This document shows, one piece after another, positions 1-7,468 of a DNA stretch of 64,000 bases (position 1 is its first letter; each line of letters opens with the position of its first letter). The notes under the pieces were generated by a model. The model was not told where the DNA came from. It saw nothing but the letters and a program-made list of their open reading frames with translations, and did no database searches. A program made the translations under genes and the position numbers. The stretch comes from Chloroflexota bacterium (lineage in GTDB: Bacteria; Chloroflexota; Anaerolineae; Promineifilales; Promineifilaceae), in assembly GCA_013112725.1 (NCBI GenBank), contig JABFFZ010000006.1:1-64000 (forward strand). Direction: 5' to 3'.

Positions 1-46
1 AGCAGGCAATTTATTGCCTTCAGAAGGCGATGAATCGCCTACTACG
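1..46. repeat. Interspersed palindromic repeat (GTAGTAGGC family), cut by window edge
   Basis: The bases contain GGCAATTTATTGCC and GGCGATGAATCGCC followed by CTACTAC. The same vocabulary recurs at 6899-6951 and 18319-18380, where both arms are complete. The left part lies outside the window. Family membership is seen directly; any terminator role is inference. Confidence 0.6.
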
Positions 47-160
47 AACATGAACAGATTGTTTTTTGTGACGGGTCATGGTTGACGCCCCCACGCTACC
101 AATACTGGATGAACGAGGGGAATTATAACAACCTTGCCCCGGCTCTGGCAAAGGAGAAAA

Positions 161-200
161 TGTGGCAGGTGACAAGTCACCTGCCACCTGCTACTTGCCA
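161..200 (-). repeat. Hairpin repeat at the 3' end of the exporter operon (GGCAGGTG family)
   Basis: An 11-bp perfect stem, TGGCAGGTGAC at 163-173 and its complement at 176-186, has a 2-nt loop. It is followed by further CACCTGC/ACTTGCC phrases. It lies just beyond the stop codon of the minus-strand permease at 212. The same phrase family reappears at 18625-18668. It may end the exporter transcript, although no T-run is present. Confidence 0.55.
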
Positions 201-211
201 CCCACCCCTTT

Positions 212-1393
212 TTACATGCTATACAGCAGCCGTTCCCGGTTAAACAGGCGCAGGGCAATGACGGTGATAACGGCCGTCGCCGCGATGCTGCCCACCACGC
301 TAAACAAAATGGCGTTCGCCGGGATGACCCCACTTTGCGCCAGCACCCCCACCACCGCCGACGTGCCATAAATGGGAATCAGGAACAAAACGTTCTGTGT
401 CGGCGGCACAAACGCCGCGGCCATGGCTACAAAAATTACGCCAAACGTCACCGGCGTCATCGCCGACTGCGCTTCCTTGAACCCCTTCGTGCGAATACTC
501 AGGATCATCAGCAGCACATTGGCAAACAGCGCCAGCGGCAGCGTGATGAGAATAGCTTTGACGATGACATCCAGCGGCAACGGGCCAACACCGCCGGTCA
601 TGGAGGCGGGCAGGAACGCCGTACCTGCCCAAAATCCGAGCAGCGTCAGGGCAATGGGCACGGCCGTGACTGTGAACACCGCCAGCAATTTGCCCACAAA
701 AATCTGCACATCCGAAGCCGGCGTTATCAGCAACGCCTCTAATGTGCCTCGCTCCTTTTCGCCGGCGGTGGCGTCTATGGCAATGAACGCGCCGCCGTTG
801 ATGGCCCCAATCGCCACCAACATAGGCAAGAAAAGGGCAGCCGTGGCCCCGGCGCGCTGCGCGGCCGTGGACAGGTCTTCGGCCGTCAGGCGCACCGGCG
901 TCAGGACCTCAGGGTCTACGCCGCGCACTTGCAGCCGCTGTACGGTTAACTGCTGGTTATAGGTACTCAGCGCCAGTTCGATGCGGCTGAGAGAGATGTT
1001 GCCGCCAAAGGGACCACCCGCCGTGGGGTTCATGTAAAGGATCAGGTTGGCGTCGGCTTCGCTGGCCACATTCTCGCTGAACCCTTCGGTGAAGATGATG
1101 CCCGCCGTTTCTCTGGCTTCGCGCACGGCCGTTTCCATATCTCCCGCAAATGGTTCCAGCACAATGTTATACGCGGCAAACGTCTCTACAAAAGCCGGGT
1201 CGGCATATTCCAACCCCTGCACCGGCAAGACAATCACGCTTTCGCTGCGCCGGTTGATCATTTGTCCTAACATCGGGTTCAGCACCGCATAAAAAACGCC
1301 TAAAACCAACGGAATAAGCAATGTATCGCGCAATGCCTTGCGATTGCGCAGCATTTCTAAAATTTCTTTGTACCAGATGTTTAAGTAGTTCAT
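212..1393 (-). CDS. ABC-2 type transporter permease, NatB-like
   Basis: A membrane subunit of an ABC exporter resembling NatB (Na+ or drug efflux); the substrate is unknown. The 393-residue protein has one N-terminal membrane segment (about residues 20-38), a large extracytoplasmic domain (about 40-190), and a C-terminal block of about five hydrophobic segments ending near the C-terminus. This is the ABC2_membrane_3 layout. The ATG at 1393 is preferred to the longer frame (to 1456) because GGAG sits 5 nt upstream and the extra N-terminus is encoded by an intergenic repeat. It is last in a minus-strand operon with the ATPase (1591-2385) and a second permease (2420-3529), giving a two-permease, one-ATPase exporter. 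Confidence 0.85.
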   Translation of the reverse strand: MNYLNIWYKEILEMLRNRKALRDTLLIPLVLGVFYAVLNPMLGQMINRRSESVIVLPVQGLEYADPAFVETFAAYNIVLEPFAGDMETAVREARETAGIIFTEGFSENVASEADANLILYMNPTAGGPFGGNISLSRIELALSTYNQQLTVQRLQVRGVDPEVLTPVRLTAEDLSTAAQRAGATAALFLPMLVAIGAINGGAFIAIDATAGEKERGTLEALLITPASDVQIFVGKLLAVFTVTAVPIALTLLGFWAGTAFLPASMTGGVGPLPLDVIVKAILITLPLALFANVLLMILSIRTKGFKEAQSAMTPVTFGVIFVAMAAAFVPPTQNVLFLIPIYGTSAVVGVLAQSGVIPANAILFSVVGSIAATAVITVIALRLFNRERLLYSM

Positions 1394-1590
1394 GTTTACT
1401 CCAAGAGTAGATTGGAGATCAGGAGATTGGAGATTTTGCAGTCTCGTTAGTGCCACGAAGTTTTTGCCACTTCTTTAAGACTACAACGGATTGGAGAATA
1501 AGCGGATAAGTTTCCAGAGGAGAATCCGTTCAATCCTTTATCCGCTGTAGTCATGGCGAAAAACTAAAGACATTACCCAATCTCTAATCT
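1394..1590. other. Intergenic region with palindromic phrases
   Basis: There is no gene here. It holds a GAGATTGGAGAT-type repeat (about 1411-1440), a second inverted pair in which GACTACA near 1488 faces TGTAGTC near 1546 around AGCGGATA/TATCCGCT arms, and ATCTCTAATCTC phrases that run into the stop codon of the ATPase gene. No promoter stands out, in keeping with an operon spacer. Confidence 0.55.
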
Positions 1591-2385
1591 CTAATCTCCC
1601 GCCACAGGTAATGCCTGACCGTCAGCCGGTTGGCTGCCGTAGTCCGAATAGGTCAGATACTCCCGGCCGGCCAGGGACACAAAAGCATCTTCCAGGCGGG
1701 ATTGGCCGGTTTGCTGCATCAGTTGTTCGGGGGAACCAACGGCCACAATATGACCGCCGACGATAATGGCGATGTTGTCACACAACCGCTCCGCTTCGTC
1801 CATATAGTGGGTGCTGAACAGCACACAGCGCCCTTGTTTTTTCATGGCCTGAATGGTGTCACGGGTCTGGCGCACGGCCATCACGTCCAGGCCGTTGGTC
1901 GGTTCGTCCATGAGTACGTTGGGCGGGTTATGCACCAGCGCCCGCCCCAGGACGATCTTTTGCCGCTGCCCCCGGCTGAACCCTTCCGCCTGGCGGTCGG
2001 CAATATCCTGCATGTGCAGTTCGTCTATGACGGCCTGCACCCGCTCTTCCAACTGTTTACCGCGCAGGCCATAGAAACGGCCGTAAAAGCGAAACTGTTC
2101 CCGCGGCGTCAGCCGGGGGTACACACCGGTGGCGTCAGCCTGCACCCCTAACAGTTGGCGCACTTTACCGGGTTCACGGGTCACATCACGGCCGTCTACA
2201 ATCACTGTGCCCGCCCCCGGTTTAATCAAGCCGATGATCATGCGCAGCGTGGTCGTTTTGCCTGCGCCATTGGGGCCAAGCAGCCCCGTGATCTGCCCAT
2301 CCGGGCAAATAAAACTGACATCATCTACCGCTTTAATGGCGTTGTTTTCACCATAATACTTCTTTAGATTTTTGATTTCGATCAT
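1591..2385 (-). CDS. ABC transporter ATP-binding protein, NatA-like
   Basis: The cytoplasmic ATPase that powers the two flanking permeases. The 264-residue protein has all ABC motifs: Walker A GPNGAGKTT at residues 37-45, signature FSRGQRQK, Walker B with NVLMDEPTNGLD, and an H-loop (FSTHYMDEAERL). The ATG at 2385 follows AGGAG with a 5-6 nt gap; the longer frame to 2463 would read through the hairpin and the upstream gene's end. The C-terminal residues VAGD are encoded by an intergenic repeat phrase, so the native tail may have been replaced. The substrate cannot be told from sequence; sodium, peptide or drug export are the family options. Confidence 0.9.
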   Translation of the reverse strand: MIEIKNLKKYYGENNAIKAVDDVSFICPDGQITGLLGPNGAGKTTTLRMIIGLIKPGAGTVIVDGRDVTREPGKVRQLLGVQADATGVYPRLTPREQFRFYGRFYGLRGKQLEERVQAVIDELHMQDIADRQAEGFSRGQRQKIVLGRALVHNPPNVLMDEPTNGLDVMAVRQTRDTIQAMKKQGRCVLFSTHYMDEAERLCDNIAIIVGGHIVAVGSPEQLMQQTGQSRLEDAFVSLAGREYLTYSDYGSQPADGQALPVAGD

Positions 2386-2396
2386 GTTTTTCTCCT

Positions 2397-2423
2397 GTAA
2401 CGCGATTTGGCAAATCGCGTTAC
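2397..2423. repeat. 13-bp perfect hairpin between permease stop and ATPase start
   Basis: GTAACGCGATTTG at 2397-2409 pairs with its complement at 2411-2423. The hairpin contains the stop codon of the upstream permease (2420-2422) and ends about 5 nt before the ATPase Shine-Dalgarno. It could tune translation or processing between the two cistrons (inference). Confidence 0.65.
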
Positions 2424-3529
2424 CACACCGGCTGCCGCTGTAACCGCCAGCGTACCAGGCCAAAAAAGACGGCCGTAAACATCCCCAACACCAGCAGGTT
2501 AATTCCCGCCGTAGTCCAGGTCGCTGTGCCGTTCAGCGACTGGTTGAGCAATTCCACCAGGTAAGTGGTGGGCAGCAGGCGCAGCCCCACCGTCAGCGGC
2601 AGCGATAAATTTTCCGGCGGTACCAAAGCAAACCAACTGGGGATGACCAGCACAATGCCCATCACGCCAGTATAAGCATTACACTGGTTTTTGGATTGTG
2701 ACCATAGGCCAAACCACAGCCCCAGCGCCAACAGAGCGCAAGTGGTCAGGATGATGGACACGGCCGTGACCCCCACATTGCCCACCAACCCGCCGTTCAG
2801 CGCCAGCAAAATGGCGCTGAGCAGCATGGTGTAAAGGAACACGGCCGTACTCTGCCCCCACAACAGATCGCCAAACGTCAGCGGCGAAGCCAGCAGCGCC
2901 GGTAACGACCCCGTCTCCCGCTTCTCCACGATGATTTGCGCCAGGATGCCCATGGTGGTCATACAAATGCCCAAGATAACAAAGATAACGACGATATACT
3001 CCTCCACTGAAAAGGTAAGGCCGCTATCGCGGGCATTGGTTTCCTGCCAGCTAATCATGGCCGGTGGTGGCGCCTCGCCCATCGTCCACAGCGCGTCGCT
3101 CAAGCGCCGCGTGACGATGGCAATGTGATCATTGCGCGCCTCCTGGTTGACATAAACAACAAGTTCAGGAGACTGCCCGGCGGCAACGGCCGTGTCAAAC
3201 CCGGCAGGAATAAGGATACCGGCCGTGGCCTCGTCATCCAGGGCAGTGTGTACGGCCGTTTCCGATTCCACCATCCGCACCGTCACATCCTCCCACTTTG
3301 CCAGCGTCGCCGCCCAATCGGAACTGCCCGCGTCATACACGGCCACAATCAGTTCGTCCGTTTCGCCCAACGCGGACACAAACAGGGCAAACGCCAGCGA
3401 CATAAAAATGGGAATGCCAAACGACACCAGGTAATAGGGATGGCGGGCAATGTTGACCATCTCTTGCCGCGCCACCGCCCAGCGCAACTGCCACCGGCCC
3501 GGTTGTCTGGCTACAATCGTTTCGTTCAT
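2420..3529 (-). CDS. ABC-2 type transporter permease, NatB-like (second subunit)
   Basis: The second membrane subunit of the exporter. The 369-residue protein has an N-terminal membrane segment (about residues 34-52), an extracytoplasmic domain (about 55-175), then five or six C-terminal membrane helices starting at about residue 180. It shares the layout of the 212-1393 protein with low sequence similarity, so the pair may form a heterodimer. The start is supported by AAGGGA upstream of the ATG at 3529. It is followed after 34 nt by the ATPase gene. Confidence 0.85.
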   Translation of the reverse strand: MNETIVARQPGRWQLRWAVARQEMVNIARHPYYLVSFGIPIFMSLAFALFVSALGETDELIVAVYDAGSSDWAATLAKWEDVTVRMVESETAVHTALDDEATAGILIPAGFDTAVAAGQSPELVVYVNQEARNDHIAIVTRRLSDALWTMGEAPPPAMISWQETNARDSGLTFSVEEYIVVIFVILGICMTTMGILAQIIVEKRETGSLPALLASPLTFGDLLWGQSTAVFLYTMLLSAILLALNGGLVGNVGVTAVSIILTTCALLALGLWFGLWSQSKNQCNAYTGVMGIVLVIPSWFALVPPENLSLPLTVGLRLLPTTYLVELLNQSLNGTATWTTAGINLLVLGMFTAVFFGLVRWRLQRQPVW

Positions 3530-3540
3530 ACTGTCCCTTC

Positions 3541-3573
3541 AGACATCCGATTTCTTGGAGAAATCGGATGTCT
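3541..3573. repeat. 15-bp perfect hairpin upstream of permease
   Basis: AGACATCCGATTTCT at 3541-3555 pairs perfectly with 3559-3573 across a 3-nt loop. It sits just 5' of the ribosome-binding site of the 2420-3529 permease. Related GACATCCGA and GACTTCGG phrases occur at 9795-9830. Confidence 0.6.
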
Positions 3574-3676
3574 TTATGACCAGGGTCGGTGTCTCCACCG
3601 GGCCACCACCGGGCACGGCCCGGAGACCGGCCCTGGCGCCGGTAATGTTCCTTCGCGCCCTTCGCGGATAAAATTC

Positions 3677-4105
3677 CTACAATACCAACGGCATCACTAG
3701 CAGGATAAGCAGGTAAAAGCCGGTCAAGGCCCAACACAGTTTGCGCGGTGGCTGGCCGGCGCCTACCGATGTTATCAGCAAAACCAAAAATAGCAGGTTG
3801 GCCCATAAGCCCAACTGCGGCAAATAAACGGCCGCCCACTGCGCCGGGTGAATGAATGACCAGGGCAAGACAATGCCCAATGACAAAATAGTGGCGGTCA
3901 CGAACAACCACCAGTCGTCTTGCAACGGCCGTACCAACATCGCCGCCACCAATGGCCCCAGCATATACAATGCCGCCAGCAGCCACACGGCCGTGACGCC
4001 ATCCGTTGGCATGAATGCCCCGCCCAAAATTACAGCCGCCACCACAGCCGCCGCCGCGATGATGCGGTTTTTGTTTTCGCCTTTTTTCAACTTGTATTCG
4101 CTCAT
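3677..4105 (-). CDS. Small integral membrane protein of unknown function
   Basis: This 142-residue protein has a short basic N-terminus (SEYKLKKGENKNR) and four strongly hydrophobic segments at about residues 15-35, 38-60, 65-85 and 95-140. I recognise no family. TAGGAG lies 5 nt before the ATG, so the start is well supported. It is the first gene of the exporter operon on the minus strand, upstream of the two permeases and the ATPase, so it may be an accessory or sensor subunit (inference from position only). Confidence 0.7.
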   Translation of the reverse strand: MSEYKLKKGENKNRIIAAAAVVAAVILGGAFMPTDGVTAVWLLAALYMLGPLVAAMLVRPLQDDWWLFVTATILSLGIVLPWSFIHPAQWAAVYLPQLGLWANLLFLVLLITSVGAGQPPRKLCWALTGFYLLILLVMPLVL

Positions 4106-4318
4106 GTTAACTCCTATGAAGAATTATGAATGAGGAAGGATGAATTATGAAACCTTCCACAGCCGTACTTGCTGCCTATACGGTAGCAGTTTCAGGAAAG
4201 TGGCGCAGCAAATTTGGGCTGAAAGGCGGAAAAGAGGGTTGAATGGCGCAAAAATCGGGGCGAATGGAGGTAATTGGGTAATTGGGTAATTGCGTAATTA
4301 CCTGATTACGCAATTACT
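4106..4318. other. Spacer with AATTATGAAT phrases and a TAATTGGG hairpin
   Basis: Repeats of ATTATGAATGAGG occur at 4117-4150. A 13-bp perfect stem, GTAATTGCGTAAT at 4286-4298 with 4305-4317, ends exactly at the stop codon of the regulator gene. This stem belongs to the TAATTGGGTAATT family also found near 16690, 25002, 42340 and 49444. There is no T-run. Confidence 0.6.
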
Positions 4319-5341
4319 TTAATATCCCAGCATCTCCCGCAAATCCCGCGCCGCCGTTTTGCTGAGGGGGATTTCAATACGGCCGCGACCATCGTCGCCG
4401 CCGCCATTGTGCAAAATGAGGGTGTAACTATTGCGGGTGTAGGCAATCACCTCGCTGATGTGCTGCACATTGACCAGGTAACTGCGATGGGCGCGGAAAA
4501 AGCCGCTGCGCGCCAGCCGCTGCTCCACTTCATTCAGTGTCAGGTGAGTAGGCACACGGCCGTCCGGCGTACACAACACCGTGCGCCCCTCCTCGGCAGC
4601 CACATACACAATATCGGCCGGGTTCACCAGCACCACCTTATCTTCCAACCGCGCCGGAATTTTGAAGGGCAGGTTGACCTGGCTCTCCCGTTCCTCCGGG
4701 CGATACTGCTGCGCCACACGGCCGTTTTCCATCTCCACCACCGTCTGGCACAACGGCCGTAAGCCCGCCAGATCACGGCTGATGAGCAGCACGGCCGTGC
4801 CCTCCGCCGCCGTCACCCGAATCAGCCGCTCTAACAGGCTGGTGGAAGCCAGGTCACATTCGGCAAAAGGCTCTACCAGCAGCAAAACCTGCGGTTGGTG
4901 CAGCAGCGCCCGCCCCATGGCCAGCCGCCGCGCCAGGCCAGGCGCCAACTTTTCCACCGGCACTTTGGCCTGGTCTTGCAGCCCCACCAGTTGCAGCATG
5001 GCGTCAGCACGGCCGTGTGGCAGCCCATACAAATCACAATAAAAGGTCAGGTTTTGCCGTGCCGACAGCCGGGGATAGAGGCCGTTTTCGGCCGTCAGCA
5101 CCCCCACCAGCCGGGCAAAGGCTGCCCGATCCTGCCAGGGGTCAATGCCTGCCAGTCGCACCGTACCCGCCGTCGGCTGAATCTTGCCGGTGAGCAGATC
5201 CAGAAAGGTGGTTTTGTGGATGCCGGTGAGTCCGGTCACTGCCGTGATCTCCCCCGCCGCCACCGTCAATGTTTCCACTTCCAGCAGCGTTGTTGCCCCG
5301 TCTACCTTCTGCAAATGGCTGATCACAATCATGCGCCCCAT
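4319..5341 (-). CDS. Degenerate ABC ATPase fused to a LytTR DNA-binding domain
   Basis: Probably a transcriptional regulator of the exporter operon just downstream on the same strand. Residues 1-215 have the ABC ATPase fold, but key positions are lost: the P-loop is GLTGIHKTT (residues 37-45, GxGK changed to IHK), Walker B reads LLLVEP so the Mg-binding Asp is Val, and the signature LSGGQ is LAPGL. Residues about 240-340 form a LytTR domain (KVVLVNPADIVYVAAEEGRT through FFRAHRSYLVN). ABC-LytTR fusions are known in Gram-positive-like genomes; a pseudo-ATPase that docks on the exporter and controls its genes is inference. The start could be the ATG at 5341 or at 5332; the latter has GGGGC just upstream. 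Confidence 0.8.
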   Translation of the reverse strand: MGRMIVISHLQKVDGATTLLEVETLTVAAGEITAVTGLTGIHKTTFLDLLTGKIQPTAGTVRLAGIDPWQDRAAFARLVGVLTAENGLYPRLSARQNLTFYCDLYGLPHGRADAMLQLVGLQDQAKVPVEKLAPGLARRLAMGRALLHQPQVLLLVEPFAECDLASTSLLERLIRVTAAEGTAVLLISRDLAGLRPLCQTVVEMENGRVAQQYRPEERESQVNLPFKIPARLEDKVVLVNPADIVYVAAEEGRTVLCTPDGRVPTHLTLNEVEQRLARSGFFRAHRSYLVNVQHISEVIAYTRNSYTLILHNGGGDDGRGRIEIPLSKTAARDLREMLGY

Positions 5342-5631
5342 TGTACTGACTTTGGCTCTTATTGCGTATTCCCTGGCGCGGCAATACCGCTAATTCGAAA
5401 TATAGTAGATAAATCTGCACACTTCGGCGACGGACGGCAGCCGTCCGCGCTCAGTGCAGGCTCTACACAAAACAAAGTCGGCCTGCGCCGGCTGCTTCCA
5501 GCCGACGCAGGTCGGCTTCGCCTTTTGTTGCCGCGATTTCAATCGCCGGGTTTTGTCACCAATTGCCCGAAGCTCTCGTTCGGGTTACACTCTGATGGCC
5601 GTATCACTGACCTGCAACATGAGGTGCAAAC
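5342..5631. other. Divergent promoter region with two inverted repeats
   Basis: The spacer separates the minus-strand regulator from plus-strand arginine deiminase. It holds a 17-nt palindrome, CGGACGGC around a central A at 5431-5447, and a long imperfect hairpin with arms at 5475-5494 and 5499-5518 (loop CTTC). No clean sigma-70 promoter could be picked by eye. Either hairpin could be an operator or a transcript structure. Confidence 0.5.
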
Positions 5632-6894
5632 ATGACACAATTTGGCGTTCATTCCGAAGTGGGCGTCTTGCGCAAAGTAATGGTACACCGGCCCGACCTG
5701 AGCCTGTGCCGCCTGACCCCCTCCAACCACGACGAACTGCTCTTTGATGATGTCCTCTGGGTGGAACGCGCCCAGCAAGAACATGACACCTTTGTGGAGA
5801 TCATGCGCAGCCGGGGCGTAGAAGTGTATTACCTGGAACAACTGCTAGCGGAGACGCTGGCGCTCAGCGAAGCGGTGCGGCGGCGGGTCATCAACCGCGA
5901 GGTGACGGAGTTGACCGTCGGCGTTTCGCTGGTACACGAATTCCGCGCCTATCTGATGGAGATGCCGGTTGACCGGCTGGCGCAACACCTCATCGGCGGG
6001 CTGGCGCGAGCGGAAATCCACCGGCTAAATCTGGATGAGATGAGTAAGCGGTCGCTCACGGCCGTGTCTACCGCCGCCAATGAATTCATCCTGCCCCCCC
6101 TGCCCAACACCCTTTTCACCCGCGATTCCTCCTGCTGGATTTACAACGGCGTCTCCGTCAACCCTATGTATTGGCGCGCCCGGCATCAGGAAGCCATCCA
6201 CGTGGGCCTCATCTACCGCTTCCACCCCTTGTTTCGCGGCGCCGATTTTGAATTTTGGTACCCACCCGCCGGCGATGATGACCAGTTTGACCTGGAAGAT
6301 TTTGGCCGCGCTTCGCTGGAAGGCGGCGATGTGATGCCCATTGGCAATAAAACGGTGCTAATAGGCGTCAGCGAACGCAGCACCGTGCAAATGGTGGAGC
6401 AGATCGCCCGCGCGCTCTTCAAAAAGGAAGCAGCCGAACGCATCATTGTGGCTCAGCTCACCCGTGACCGGGCGCATATGCACCTGGACACCGTCTTCAC
6501 CATGCTCGACCGCGACGCCGTTACCATTTACCCCAATGTGGTGGCCCAAATTCAAGCCTACAGCATCCGCCCCGGTGACAAACCGGGCACGTTTGACGTG
6601 CGCCGCGAAGCCGACTTCTTGGGTGCGGTGGCCGACGCTCTAGGTGTGCCCCAACTGCGCGTCATCACCACCGGCGGTGACGACTACCAGGCCGCCCGCG
6701 AGCAATGGGATGATGGCAACAACGTGGTGGCGCTGGAACCGGGTGTGGTCATCGCCTATTCCAAAAACACCTACACCAACCAGAAACTGCGTGATGCCGG
6801 CATTGAGGTGCTGACGTTTGACGGCTTTGAACTGGGCAAAGGGCGCGGCGGCGGCCACTGCATGACATGCCCTCTCCTGAGAGATGGGATATGA
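5632..6894 (+). CDS. arcA: Arginine deiminase
   Basis: Hydrolyses L-arginine to citrulline and ammonia (EC 3.5.3.6), the first step of the arginine deiminase pathway, in the cytoplasm. The 420-residue length is typical. Seen motifs: FTRDSS, EGGDVMPIG, HMHLDTVFTMLD with the catalytic His and Asp, and a C-terminal GGGHCMTCPL with the nucleophile Cys-410. The start ATG follows GAGGTG. The usual partners arcB, arcC and arcD are not adjacent; the only carbamoyltransferase in the window (32260-33159) is atypical and 25 kb away. It is therefore an orphan arcA, possibly used for arginine catabolism or acid/ammonia homeostasis (inference). Confidence 0.93.
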   Translation: MTQFGVHSEVGVLRKVMVHRPDLSLCRLTPSNHDELLFDDVLWVERAQQEHDTFVEIMRSRGVEVYYLEQLLAETLALSEAVRRRVINREVTELTVGVSLVHEFRAYLMEMPVDRLAQHLIGGLARAEIHRLNLDEMSKRSLTAVSTAANEFILPPLPNTLFTRDSSCWIYNGVSVNPMYWRARHQEAIHVGLIYRFHPLFRGADFEFWYPPAGDDDQFDLEDFGRASLEGGDVMPIGNKTVLIGVSERSTVQMVEQIARALFKKEAAERIIVAQLTRDRAHMHLDTVFTMLDRDAVTIYPNVVAQIQAYSIRPGDKPGTFDVRREADFLGAVADALGVPQLRVITTGGDDYQAAREQWDDGNNVVALEPGVVIAYSKNTYTNQKLRDAGIEVLTFDGFELGKGRGGGHCMTCPLLRDGI

Positions 6895-6898
6895 TAGG

Positions 6899-6951
6899 TT
6901 TGTAGTAGGCGATTTATCGCCTTTTTACGGCACTAAAGTGCCTACTACAAA
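6899..6951. repeat. Complete GTAGTAGGC-family hairpin
   Basis: TTTGTAGTAGGC at 6899-6910 pairs with 6940-6951, with a GGCGATTTATCGCC sub-hairpin on the left. It lies between the arcA stop and the next gene. Sister copies are at 1-46 and 18319-18380. Confidence 0.65.
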
Positions 6952-6971
6952 CTATTTTCAAGGGAAAAGAT

Positions 6972-7433
6972 ATGGACGAGCAGCAGAATGAGCAATTGGT
7001 ATTGACGGCCGAGGAGCGGGCGGGATGTATACGGGTGGCGGCAGGGGAAGGGCCGCACAGCCAGCGGGCACAGGCGGTGCTGGCACTGGCCGATGGAGCC
7101 ACAATGACCGAAGCGGCAGCACAAACCGGGCTGACAGAGAATCAGGTGAAACATTGGTACGGGCGGTTCCGTCACGGCCGTCTGGCGATTTTCCCGGAGG
7201 AACTGTTAGTGGTGGAAACGGCCGTGACCACAGCCACACTTGACCCAGGTCTTATCGCTGTTGAACTGCTGCCCCAAATCGTGCCAGCCAAACAAAAGAA
7301 AGAGAAGAAAGCCAAAAAAGACAAGAAAAAAAACAAGAAAAAAGACAACGATAAGAAGAAAAAGGATAAGGGTAAGAAGGATAAGAAGGGCAAGAAAAAC
7401 AAAGATAAAAAGGGAAAGTCAAAGAAGAAATGA
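6972..7433 (+). CDS. HTH protein with a long polylysine tail
   Basis: Residues about 10-75 form a helix-turn-helix of the transposase/homeodomain-like kind (SQRAQAVLALADGATMTEAA, then VKHWYGRFRHG). Residues about 103-153 are almost all Lys with Asp, Gly and Asn. Such tails bind nucleic acid or polyanions; Lys-rich proteins such as PhaM bind polyphosphate granules and DNA (established for the class). The neighbours are a CHAD protein, a domain known to bind polyphosphate, and a ParA-like ATPase, so a bridge between DNA and polyphosphate granules is a testable idea. A ribosome site AAGGGAAAAG precedes the ATG. The A-rich tail codons contrast with the local base composition. Confidence 0.75.
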   Translation: MDEQQNEQLVLTAEERAGCIRVAAGEGPHSQRAQAVLALADGATMTEAAAQTGLTENQVKHWYGRFRHGRLAIFPEELLVVETAVTTATLDPGLIAVELLPQIVPAKQKKEKKAKKDKKKNKKKDNDKKKKDKGKKDKKGKKNKDKKGKSKKK

Positions 7434-7468
7434 AAATCTCAGCAAGCTGACAAAAACTTGTCAGGTCA

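Noticed and set aside
7172..7402. Phe/Ser-rich minus-strand frame opposite the Lys tail
   Set aside because: Complement of AAG/AAA codons gives CTT/TTT; no start signal or independent support.
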